Shown here: piece after piece, positions 1 through 6,246 of the stretch
Layout of the letters: each line of letters opens with the position of its first letter
Numbering within the stretch: position 1 is the first letter of the stretch
From: Candidatus Cloacimonadota bacterium
Lineage (GTDB): Bacteria; Cloacimonadota; Cloacimonadia; Cloacimonadales; JAOZMQ01
Reading direction: 5' to 3'
Assembly (NCBI GenBank): GCA_029934195.1
Contig: JAOZMQ010000105.1
Span: forward strand, 1-8,995
Length of the DNA: 8,995 nt
Notes under the pieces: model-generated
Database searches by the model: none
Seen by the model: the letters and a program-made list of their open reading frames with translations, nothing else
What the model was told of the DNA's origin: nothing
Made by a program: the position numbers and the translations under genes

Positions 1-1
1 G

Positions 2-163
2 AGAGCATGCAATTTTATCGTTGAAACTGGGAGTAGTCGGCGAAGTTTTGTATGGGATGTCGCTTCTGTTCAGCTTTTATTGCGGCAATCTTTTCACCGT
101 GTGGCTGATAATCAGCGGGTATATGTTTTGCGGGCATATTTGCAAAATATGGGATATTCGTGA
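2..163 (+). CDS. C-terminal fragment of an unidentified upstream gene (5' end outside window)
   Basis: An open frame enters from the left edge and stops at TGA 161-163, giving 53 residues that end in LLLRQSFHRVADNQRVYVLR followed by AYLQNMGYS. The composition is that of a soluble protein, rich in Arg, Val and Leu. The spacing VQ-LLL...ADN-R...YVL weakly recalls the C-terminus of asparagine-synthase-like amidotransferases (V..LL..H...R.DN...LW.LL), a family common in XrtA-type exopolysaccharide clusters, but several key positions differ, so no name is given. A second frame (3-200) is also open and hydrophobic, so even the frame is not certain. I prefer this one because its sequence looks more like an ordinary protein end. 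Confidence 0.35.
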   Translation, partial: RACNFIVETGSSRRSFVWDVASVQLLLRQSFHRVADNQRVYVLRAYLQNMGYS

Positions 164-417
164 GGGTTACTCTATTATAATGATGGCTGTCAGAAAATAG
201 ACGGCTTTTTCTCTGCTTTTTGAAGGGAAACAATCTGTTGAAATTTACATAAAAGGCATCTGAAAACAGGAGTGTATGAATCTCTGATAATGGAGGCGAA
301 TGATGGAACAGGGTCTGAGACTCATTTGTGGTATGCCTTGATCCGGAACAACATGGATAGGCACAGGTGTTTGACAGGTATCCAGATACAGCCATGTCAT
401 AGCGAGGACGCGCTAAT
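164..417. other. Intergenic region, no convincing gene
   Basis: This 254-nt gap lies between the upstream fragment and the ligase gene. It holds short open frames only: a 13-codon frame from 300, and a frame open from 242 to 433 whose first ATG is at 290 without a well-placed ribosome binding site. A TATAAT hexamer occurs at 176-181, but no good -35 box sits at the right distance, so I do not call a promoter. The minus strand is also open through much of this stretch, but its translation is low-complexity (Ser, His, Pro rich) and does not resemble a protein. Confidence 0.5.
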
Positions 418-1680
418 ATGCGAGGGAAATTAATGGTACTCCTTACACTCTTAGGAATAGGGTGGGGGATAAAAGAGCCTATCGGGGCGGCTGTGTTTTA
501 TGCATGGGTAACACTCTTCAGACCATTGGATTTTGCGTTTGCGCCCCTTCCGAGTCTGGCCCCGATAGCTTTTGCGGTTCTGGTTTTGTCTACTGTGCTC
601 GGAGCCTCTCGGGGGATAATAAAGTTAAACTGGAATATCGGATGTACTTTTTTGCTGATGATCATCGGCGTTGCCTTTTTGTCCGCCTGTTTTGCGCCTA
701 TCTCGAAACCAGCATGGGACAAATTCACCGAGGTTTGGAAAATCATCCTTCCCTCCATATTGATCAGTATGAGCATTTCTACAGAGAGGGAACACAGGAT
801 AATCATAATAACCTTTGCTGCTTCCATCGGGGTCTGGGCAATCCAGGGAGCGATTCATGGAGCGGCGAGCGGCGGAGCGGCGGAATCTATGAGTATTGGC
901 GGGCAAATGTCAGACAGAAATGATTTTGCCGTGGGGGTATTAATGACTTGGCCGCTTTTTTACTATTTAGGGCTTAACGAAGAAAGAAAATGGATAAGAA
1001 GAGGGATATTAGGTGGGGCAGCTTTGGTATGCTTATGTGCCATGGTTTCCAATTCACGAGGTGCGATGCTCGCTTTGATTGCAACTCTGTTTATGAATCT
1101 TACAAGAAGAGGGACCAAGAGAATAAAGAATTTGGTTACGACCATGGTCATATTGCCTATGATGATTCCCTTTATACCCCAGTATGCTATAGACAGGATG
1201 AATACGATCCAAGTTGGCGGTGAACAGACAGAACCGTCTGCAAATTCAAGAACAATTCTGATGAAGGCGGGTCTTCAGGCTTCAATGGACAGACCGGCTT
1301 TTGGCTTTGGCCCGGGATGCTGGGGTATCCATGGACCTAAATATATCCCTGGCGGCGGAATGGGTGACGGAGCAGTGGAACCCCACTGTGTTTGGATAAA
1401 GATAACAGTGGAATTGGGCTATGTGGGGCTTTCAATCTACCTGCTGATGTTTTGGCGAATTATTGCCAATTTAAAGAAGATACAAAAAAGATGTCTGAGA
1501 ATCGGCAGAAAAGATTATTACAACTATTCATATATGTTGCAGTTATCCATAATTGGCTACTGTTTATGCGCCACGTTTATAAATCAGTCATTTTTTGAAT
1601 ATATGTTTCTTGTCATCGGCGTATCAGGAGCTTTCATAAAATCGTGGCAATCTTATATAAAGAGTGCCGAAAAAGTTTAG
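418..1680 (+). CDS. Putative O-glycosylation ligase / Wzy-like polymerase, exosortase-A-associated type
   Basis: This polytopic inner-membrane protein of 420 residues is expected to polymerise or transfer undecaprenyl-linked glycan on the periplasmic face. The N-terminus (KEPIGAAVFYAWVTLFRPLD, about residues 19-38) matches the opening of the XrtA-associated ligase family (DUF5935 type). SDRNDFAVGVLMTWPLFYYL (165-184) matches that family's conserved D-N-DFA...PL block. The Wzy_C/WaaL-like core follows: SNSRGAMLALIA (211-222), SANSRTILMKAGLQASMDRP (274-293) with Arg278, the G-F-G-P-G turn, and EPHCVWIKITVELGYVGL (321-338) with His323 in the large periplasmic loop. About ten hydrophobic segments are visible. 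GAGGA at 404-408 supports ATG 418; ATG 433 is an in-frame alternative that also has a purine-rich site. The acyltransferase gene follows within 34 nt, suggesting co-transcription. The family assignment is firm, but the acceptor (protein, lipid A or growing polymer) cannot be read from sequence. Confidence 0.86.
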   Translation: MRGKLMVLLTLLGIGWGIKEPIGAAVFYAWVTLFRPLDFAFAPLPSLAPIAFAVLVLSTVLGASRGIIKLNWNIGCTFLLMIIGVAFLSACFAPISKPAWDKFTEVWKIILPSILISMSISTEREHRIIIITFAASIGVWAIQGAIHGAASGGAAESMSIGGQMSDRNDFAVGVLMTWPLFYYLGLNEERKWIRRGILGGAALVCLCAMVSNSRGAMLALIATLFMNLTRRGTKRIKNLVTTMVILPMMIPFIPQYAIDRMNTIQVGGEQTEPSANSRTILMKAGLQASMDRPAFGFGPGCWGIHGPKYIPGGGMGDGAVEPHCVWIKITVELGYVGLSIYLLMFWRIIANLKKIQKRCLRIGRKDYYNYSYMLQLSIIGYCLCATFINQSFFEYMFLVIGVSGAFIKSWQSYIKSAEKV

Positions 1681-1714
1681 GGAAAAAAAGAATAGTCTGT
1701 TTGGAAATGAAACT

Positions 1715-2839
1715 ATGCATAGAATTTTTTACAACTACGAAGAAACCAAGCTTTTTATAGCACATCCTGATATCACGAATATATTTATATTATTCCTCTT
1801 AGTATCTTTTTCTTTGTTATTTATACGCCGGGATGAAGCCGCGTCTGCTTTTCTTGACAGAGTCCAGACAAACCAGTTGAAAGGAATCGCTATTTTTCTG
1901 GTAATACCGGGACATTTGTGGATACATGTCTCGGAGGATATCCCGCCTATTATTTTTAGCGGAGACGCGGTTGCTTTGTTTTTACTACTTTCCGGCTATG
2001 GCCTTACAGTATCTGTCAGAAAAGAATTTCCGACTGCTCAATATTTTTTCATGCAAAGACTGAAACGGGTGATGATGCCTTATTGGATAGTAACTGTTTT
2101 TTTGATATTACTTGATTATATTATTTTAAACCGAACTTACTTTTTCGGAGATATTATGCTCACATTACTGGGTATTAATATCAACTTGGCTACAAAATAC
2201 ATTGATTATGTTCGTTGGTATATCACATTGCAGTTGTTGTGGTACTGTTTATTTTATCTGACAAATTTTAAGACAAAAGGTGCTGTATCGCTTAAATCTT
2301 TATTTATATGTGCTGTATTAATATTTTTTATTGATTATTATATTACTCATTTCGGATGGTATCAGATATTTGCTTTTCCGGTCGGATGTGCGATAGGGGC
2401 GTATTATGATAAAATCCGCTCGAGCATGTTTAAACATCTAAACAGATATACACTATTTGCCTTGATAATAATAATTTATTCCATTGCATATAAGTTGTAT
2501 ATAAAAGATTTTCTGGAACTAATGATTCCTTATATAGCTCTTAGTCTGATGAACGAGTGTTCCAGTATTCTACTATGCGGTGCCTTGATAATTCCCATTG
2601 CCGCACTGGGTTTAAAAAGCAGATATTTATCAGTTCTGTCATTTTGTGGTATAATATCTTACGAATTGTTTCTTCTGCATGGTGCCTTTCTTATTAAATA
2701 TAATCCGGTTATAACACGGACAAGTTATATCCCAATTTCCATTTCTTTTATTGTGTTTCTGACGGCTATTACTATAGTATCGTATTATGCTCATAGAATT
2801 ATTGGAAGATGTTTAAAACTGATACCCATTAATCGCTAG
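1715..2839 (+). CDS. Acyltransferase family 3 (OafA/Exo-type) membrane protein
   Basis: This integral membrane protein of 374 residues probably transfers acetyl or another short acyl group to a sugar of the polymer. QLKGIAIFLVIPGHLWIH (54-71) is the family's first conserved block, with the expected His at 67. Lys replaces the more common Arg of the RG pair, as seen in some members. FSGDAVALFLLLSGYGLTVS (81-100) and FFMQRLKRVMMPYWI (111-125) match the SG[FY] and R.R.P.YW blocks. About ten hydrophobic segments fill the rest, and no C-terminal SGNH domain is present. ATG 1715 gives a start 34 nt after the ligase stop. A GTG at 1664 would extend it by 17 polar residues overlapping the ligase, but has no ribosome binding site. 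The TAG stop lies inside the CTAG that begins the downstream repeat, so the C-terminus (LKLIPINR) may have been set by that insertion. Confidence 0.85.
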   Translation: MHRIFYNYEETKLFIAHPDITNIFILFLLVSFSLLFIRRDEAASAFLDRVQTNQLKGIAIFLVIPGHLWIHVSEDIPPIIFSGDAVALFLLLSGYGLTVSVRKEFPTAQYFFMQRLKRVMMPYWIVTVFLILLDYIILNRTYFFGDIMLTLLGININLATKYIDYVRWYITLQLLWYCLFYLTNFKTKGAVSLKSLFICAVLIFFIDYYITHFGWYQIFAFPVGCAIGAYYDKIRSSMFKHLNRYTLFALIIIIYSIAYKLYIKDFLELMIPYIALSLMNECSSILLCGALIIPIAALGLKSRYLSVLSFCGIISYELFLLHGAFLIKYNPVITRTSYIPISISFIVFLTAITIVSYYAHRIIGRCLKLIPINR

Positions 2840-2914
2840 TACAACAAATCATAAATTCGTCCCCTCTCTTATATAATAGATAAGAGGGGACGAACTTGTA
2901 ATTTGTTGTACTAG
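2836..2914. repeat. Palindromic REP/MITE-like element, copy A
   Basis: This is a 79-nt imperfect palindrome. CTAGTACAACAAAT (2836-2849) pairs perfectly with 2901-2914. Six positions then contain two mismatches and one G-T. TTCGTCCCCTCT (2856-2867) pairs perfectly with 2883-2894, leaving a 15-nt AT-rich loop. The outer ends read CTAGTAC...GTACTAG. It overlaps the acyltransferase stop codon at 2837-2839. As RNA it would fold into one long hairpin able to act as a processing, stability or termination element for the upstream mRNA. The identity as a mobile palindromic repeat is inferred from shape and from the related inverted copy next to it. Confidence 0.8.
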
Positions 2915-2978
2915 TACAGCAACTTGTAAATTCGTCCCTTCTTATCTATCATATAAGAGAGGGACGAACTTGTACTAG
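2911..2978. repeat. Palindromic REP/MITE-like element, copy B (inverted relative to A)
   Basis: CTAGTACA (2911-2918) pairs with 2971-2978 and TTCGTCCC (2931-2938) pairs with GGGACGAA (2961-2968). Ten bases on the left arm (2919-2928) are unpaired. The element shares the CTAG at 2911-2914 with copy A. The asymmetric central segment shows orientation: the reverse complement of 2940-2959 differs from 2866-2885 at one of 20 positions. B is therefore an inverted copy of A with about ten bases missing from one arm. Two related palindromes in opposite orientation separated by a shared boundary is the arrangement of a REPIN or BIME. Confidence 0.78.
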
Positions 2979-3002
2979 TGGACTGATAGACGAATCAGTC
3001 CA
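2979..3002. other. Perfect 9-bp hairpin, possible terminator or processing site
   Basis: TGGACTGAT (2979-2987) and ATCAGTCCA (2994-3002) form a perfect stem around a six-base loop, directly after the last CTAG of the repeat doublet. The sequence is unrelated to copies A and B. No run of T follows immediately (TTCTCTACTCTGTCAC comes next), so it is not a canonical intrinsic terminator. It may be the ancestral 3' hairpin of the ligase-acyltransferase transcript, or a target structure beside which the repeats inserted. Confidence 0.5.
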
Positions 3003-3040
3003 TTCTCTACTCTGTCACTTCATTTTTACTTGAAATTGAA

Positions 3041-3048
3041 GAAAAGGA
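3041..3048 (+). promoter_or_regulatory. Ribosome binding site deciding a TTG start
   Basis: GAAAAGGA lies eight bases before TTG 3057. The only other upstream in-frame start, TTG 3030, is preceded by CACTTCATTTTTAC and has no such site. The downstream start also places the twin-arginine motif at residues 8-9, the normal distance for a Tat signal. Confidence 0.55.
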
Positions 3049-3056
3049 ACATTATT

Positions 3057-3953
3057 TTGAATAGCAAGAATATATCAAGAAGACAATTTATCAAAGTTGG
3101 AGGGGCCGGATTTACTTTGAGCGTATGCCCTTATATGACGAAATTGAAGCGTCAGGAACAAGGAAATAATAATGAAACAATTAGAATCGCCATTATTCAA
3201 CAGGAGACAGTGCCAGGAGCAGTTGACAAAAACCGTGCAAAAGCGTTCAGGTTTGCCCGGAAAGTCCTGAACAGGGGTGCTGATATCATATTATTTCATG
3301 AGGGATTACTTGTTGGTTATGTTGAAAACTTTAAAGAACTGGCCGAGGAAGTAAACGGATCCACAACACAAGCCTTTCAAGTCTTATTACAGGGAACTGA
3401 CGCTCTTGTTTTATACGGTCTTACAGAGCGTAAAAATGAGAACTATTATATTTCTGCAACATTGGTTGGAGGCAATGGTGTTGTTGCCAATTACCGGAAA
3501 ACTCATCTTTGGTGGAATGCACAAGGTCTTCGAAACGAAACCGTTTATTACCAACAGGGTAATGAATTAGTTACTTTTAATGTGAAAGGATACAAGAGCG
3601 GTGTTATGATTTGCTATGATGGTGATTTTCCTGAAATGACGCGAGCCTATGCAAATTTGGGTTGTACCATGTTATTCTGGCTGAATAATCGAGGAAGTCG
3701 GGGACATAGGGAAGTCCGCAGATTGGCCAGAATGAATTCTATGATTATGGCAACATCCTGCTGTTGTGGAAGAAATGAGAGAGGAGAATTTTGTCGGGGC
3801 GGCACTAACATAACAGATTCAGATGGAACGCTTATTTCTGAGATATGGAACAGAGAAGGGGTCATCTACGCAAATGTCGTTCCAGACAAAGTGGTCGAAG
3901 ATCGAAAGAGGAACCCTTGGTTCAGAGGGCAAAGACGTGATCTTTATTGTTAA
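3057..3953 (+). CDS. Tat-exported carbon-nitrogen hydrolase (nitrilase superfamily)
   Basis: This 298-residue enzyme should hydrolyse a non-peptide C-N bond, amide or carbamoyl type, outside the cytoplasm. The N-terminus SRRQFIKVGGAGFTLSVCP (7-25) is a textbook twin-arginine signal, so the protein would be exported folded. The nitrilase Glu-Lys-Cys triad is intact: Glu82 in ILFHEGLLVGY, Lys148 in NYRKTHLWW, and Cys186 in GVMICYDGDFPE. The later GGTNITDSDG segment matches the family's GGS.i.d.dG strand. Length fits a single-domain nitrilase. A second Cys-rich stretch (TSCCCGRNERGEFC) lies in the region where relatives usually have an oxyanion-side loop. A TTG start at 3057 is preferred; 3030 would add nine residues. 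The next gene starts 54 nt downstream. The substrate is unknown. An N-acyl amino sugar, an amidated uronate or a released small amide are possible given the glycan neighbourhood (inference). Confidence 0.85.
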   Translation: MNSKNISRRQFIKVGGAGFTLSVCPYMTKLKRQEQGNNNETIRIAIIQQETVPGAVDKNRAKAFRFARKVLNRGADIILFHEGLLVGYVENFKELAEEVNGSTTQAFQVLLQGTDALVLYGLTERKNENYYISATLVGGNGVVANYRKTHLWWNAQGLRNETVYYQQGNELVTFNVKGYKSGVMICYDGDFPEMTRAYANLGCTMLFWLNNRGSRGHREVRRLARMNSMIMATSCCCGRNERGEFCRGGTNITDSDGTLISEIWNREGVIYANVVPDKVVEDRKRNPWFRGQRRDLYC

Positions 3954-3994
3954 AATAAGAAATTAAGAATATATATTATGTAAAAAACAGGCTT

Positions 3995-4000
3995 GGAGGA
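3995..4000 (+). promoter_or_regulatory. Ribosome binding site fixing ATG 4008
   Basis: GGAGGA sits seven bases before ATG 4008. A TTG at 3993 is in frame and would add five residues, but it overlaps this site, so ATG 4008 is the start. Confidence 0.75.
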
Positions 4001-4007
4001 ATTAGTT

Positions 4008-5252
4008 ATGAAATATGATAGAATAATGTGGATCATAGCCACAATATTTCTATTATTTGGTTTACTCACTATTGATATAGAATCAGCAAAATGGGCATTT
4101 TTAGGTCTGAGTGTGTATTCCATACCCCTTCTTCTTCAATTGACACGTCCATTTTTTATCAGATATGGAGCATTGTGGTTTGGCATATTTTTACTCGTTC
4201 AAACTTTATCATCACCTTATATAATAGATGAGAATTATAAAACATTACCGCCAAACTTTTATCAACTTGTTGACATAAAGGCCGGAATCTCAGGAATTCA
4301 AGGTTTGCAATTAATTACAACTGACAATATGGGATTCCGTGTTACTAAAAAAATAGATTATGATTCTAAGAAAAATTATAGAATATTTGCTATTGGTGGC
4401 TCAACCACAGAGCAAATATATTTAGACGATAAGAAAACATGGACACATTTACTTCAGGAAAGATTATGTGATTACTTTAACTTTGAAATAGAAGTTATTA
4501 ATACCGGTGTAGCCGGTATCAGGGTCTGCCACAAGCTGGCTACATTGAAAAAAGTTATAAGGCATAACCCGGATTTGATTATATTTTTAGTTGGGATCAA
4601 TGATTGGAATTGGCATATTAAAGAGCATTTTAAAGAAGGTCATACTGAAAACAAAATAAGGAATAAGTTCTTGTTAAGAAATACAATGATAGGAAAATTT
4701 TTAAACACAATCAAGAATGCTATTATTGAACTGGAAGTAAGAGATAAATCAAACATAATAATAGATTATGGTGAGTATTATACTAAACAAAGAGGCTCTT
4801 TATCAAGAAAAAAAACTTTCTGTTACAAACCTGACGCTGTTGTTCCTGAATATAAATGTATCATGAATGAAATAAGCTCTGTATGTCATAATTCTGAAGT
4901 TGACTGTCTGTTTATAACTCAACCAACCGGATATCATATTGAGGCAAGCCAGGAATTTAAAAACGGTTTTTGGATGACTCCTCCCAATTGTAATTACACA
5001 TTAGACTTTGATTCTATGACTCATATCACATCACTATACAATAATTATCTTATAGAATTCTCGAAAAACAATAAGCACTTTTTCTGTGATATAGTTCCCG
5101 GTTTGGATCCTTCTTATGATATTTTTTATGATGACTGCCATTTTAACGAAAAAGGTGCAATACATGTCGCTGACTTGCTTTTCTCTTGCATAATGACCGT
5201 CATCAAACAGAAAAATGCCATAATAACGAAGTCGCCTGACATTCATTTCTAA
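4008..5252 (+). CDS. Membrane-anchored SGNH/GDSL-like hydrolase (three N-terminal TM segments)
   Basis: This 414-residue protein is a probable periplasmic carbohydrate esterase or O-acyltransferase. Three hydrophobic segments (about 6-22, 27-46 and 49-68) with Lys2 and Arg5 at the start place the C-terminal domain in the periplasm. The linker TTDNMGFRV (104-112) is typical of membrane-tethered SGNH proteins in polysaccharide clusters. The four SGNH blocks are present: Ser132 in AIGGSTTEQ, Gly167 in INTGVAGI, Asn198 in FLVGINDW, and Asp375/His378 in DDCHFNEKG. Block I is G-G-S-T-T rather than G-D-S, as in this subgroup. The start is fixed by GGAGGA at 3995-4000. The gene is visibly AT-rich compared with the ligase. 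A second SGNH gene follows after 17 nt, almost certainly in the same transcript. Whether it removes acyl groups or completes transfer for the acyltransferase at 1715-2839 is not decidable here. Confidence 0.85.
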   Translation: MKYDRIMWIIATIFLLFGLLTIDIESAKWAFLGLSVYSIPLLLQLTRPFFIRYGALWFGIFLLVQTLSSPYIIDENYKTLPPNFYQLVDIKAGISGIQGLQLITTDNMGFRVTKKIDYDSKKNYRIFAIGGSTTEQIYLDDKKTWTHLLQERLCDYFNFEIEVINTGVAGIRVCHKLATLKKVIRHNPDLIIFLVGINDWNWHIKEHFKEGHTENKIRNKFLLRNTMIGKFLNTIKNAIIELEVRDKSNIIIDYGEYYTKQRGSLSRKKTFCYKPDAVVPEYKCIMNEISSVCHNSEVDCLFITQPTGYHIEASQEFKNGFWMTPPNCNYTLDFDSMTHITSLYNNYLIEFSKNNKHFFCDIVPGLDPSYDIFYDDCHFNEKGAIHVADLLFSCIMTVIKQKNAIITKSPDIHF

Positions 5253-5269
5253 ACAGAGAAAGAGGGGGT

Positions 5270-6031
5270 ATGGGAAAACAATACAGAAAATATGGAATCA
5301 TTGTATGTTGTTTGGTATTACTTGGTCTGCTGTTATTTAATACATATTACTTCTTTATCAGACGGGAGGTCGGACCTTTGTATTATGTCCATAAATTATT
5401 CTATCTGCCAAAGGACAATATTTTACAGAGAACAATATATCAGGACCTAAGTGAAGAATACGCTTATTTGAACAAGCGTCTGATCGGAAAAAAACATATT
5501 GTATTTGTGGGTGACAGTATAACCAAAGGATTTAATTTTCAGGAATATTTTCCGAATCATACAATTATTAACAGAGGAATATTTTCCGATACCACCTTCG
5601 GACTCCTGAAGAGACTTGACCGGAATGTTGTAAATTTGTATGCGGACAAAATATTTTTGATGATTGGATATAATGATTTGGAATACCGCACGAATGGAGA
5701 AATACTGAGAAATATAGCTGATATTTTGAAACAGTTCAAAACTGAAACTGTATATGTACAAAGCCTGTTATCTGTTGATGCAACTTTGGTAAGTATCAAT
5801 GCAAGAATTGTTGAGATAAATAAAGGAATTAAAGCACTATGTAAGAGGCATTCGTATGTTTACATTAATTTGCACAGTCATTTTAGCAATGACAAAGGAG
5901 GTATTAATCGGGCATATTCTCGTGACGGCGTACATCCAAACGGATCTGGCTACCTGCTGTGGAGTAAATTGGTTGCCCCTTTTATAATTCAGAAGATTGG
6001 AAGAGGAAGCGGGCAAACAAATAATGATTAA
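5270..6031 (+). CDS. Signal-anchored SGNH/GDSL hydrolase
   Basis: This 253-residue protein is a probable periplasmic esterase. One hydrophobic segment (about 9-30) after KQYRKY acts as an uncleaved signal anchor. The SGNH blocks are classical: Ser83 in FVGDSITKGF, Gly103 in INRGIFSDTT, Asn135 in LMIGYNDLEY, and Asp219/His222 in RDGVHPNGSGY. This is the compact lysophospholipase-L1/PAF-acetylhydrolase-like form, unlike the larger neighbour with its GGSTT block, so the pair did not arise by simple recent duplication. ATG 5270 is preceded by AGAGGGGG (5261-5268), unusually close to the start codon. The 17-nt gap to the previous gene implies coupling. The likely substrate is an O-acyl group on the polymer or on a lipid-linked intermediate (inference). 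Confidence 0.85.
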   Translation: MGKQYRKYGIIVCCLVLLGLLLFNTYYFFIRREVGPLYYVHKLFYLPKDNILQRTIYQDLSEEYAYLNKRLIGKKHIVFVGDSITKGFNFQEYFPNHTIINRGIFSDTTFGLLKRLDRNVVNLYADKIFLMIGYNDLEYRTNGEILRNIADILKQFKTETVYVQSLLSVDATLVSINARIVEINKGIKALCKRHSYVYINLHSHFSNDKGGINRAYSRDGVHPNGSGYLLWSKLVAPFIIQKIGRGSGQTNND

Positions 6032-6246
6032 CTTTATAGCAACCAGATGTCGAGGCTTAGAAGAAAATAAGTGTTACATTAATTGCGGAGGATTGGATAA
6101 AAACAAACAGTCACGGCTATAGCCTGATTTTGTAGTCCTGTTCTCCGTGAAAGTCATAACAGTTATTTTTTTCTGCCATTAAGATATTTTTGAAGGACTT
6201 AATGTGAAACTTAAAACAAGAATTCTTATCATTCGGAGGCAAAATT
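6032..6246 (+). other. 215-nt leader-like gap upstream of the lyase-like gene
   Basis: This is the longest gap in the second gene run. It contains TCACGG (6110-6115) complementary to CCGTGA (6144-6149), and the palindrome GGCTATAGCC (6114-6123) inside it. The two pairings cannot both form fully. A seven-T run lies at 6165-6171, about 15 nt after the outer stem. This could be a structured leader or weak attenuator, but I recognise no riboswitch class. Only very short open frames are present. No clear -35/-10 pair was found. Confidence 0.3.
6235..6239 (+). promoter_or_regulatory. Strong ribosome binding site for the lyase-like gene
   Basis: GGAGG lies seven bases before ATG 6247. It favours this start over internal ATGs at 6280 or 6343, which would shorten the long stretch before the signal-peptide core but lack such a site. 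Confidence 0.7.

Noticed and set aside
176..181. TATAAT as a promoter -10 box for the ligase gene
   Set aside because: No acceptable -35 hexamer lies 16-18 bases upstream, and isolated TATAAT is expected by chance in AT-rich sequence.
15..395. Open minus-strand frame of 126 codons
   Set aside because: The translation is Ser/His/Pro-rich without domain-like pattern, it overlaps the better upstream fragment, and all neighbours run on the other strand.
245..400. Minus-strand frame of 51 codons (MTWLYLDTCQTPVP...)
   Set aside because: It has plausible-looking residues but no ribosome binding site, no family resemblance and the wrong strand for the locus. It is most likely chance.
242..433. Open + frame of about 63 codons ending inside the ligase start
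   Set aside because: There is no well-placed start or ribosome binding site, and the translation shows no recognisable pattern. It is in the same frame as the upstream fragment but separated from it by three stops.
1664..1714. GTG start extending the acyltransferase by 17 residues
   Set aside because: No ribosome binding site precedes it, and the extension is polar and overlaps the ligase end. ATG 1715 fits the family better.
2836..2978. CRISPR-like array
   Set aside because: The repeats are palindromic, inverted relative to each other and share borders. There are no spacers and no direct-repeat periodicity.
3083..3131. Lipobox in the hydrolase signal (LSVC)
   Set aside because: The residue before Cys is Val rather than Gly/Ala/Ser, and the Tat signal explains the N-terminus without lipidation.
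6086..6150. Cyclic-di-GMP (GEMM) or other known riboswitch
   Set aside because: A CACGG-type stem is present, but the conserved core of known classes is not recognisable.
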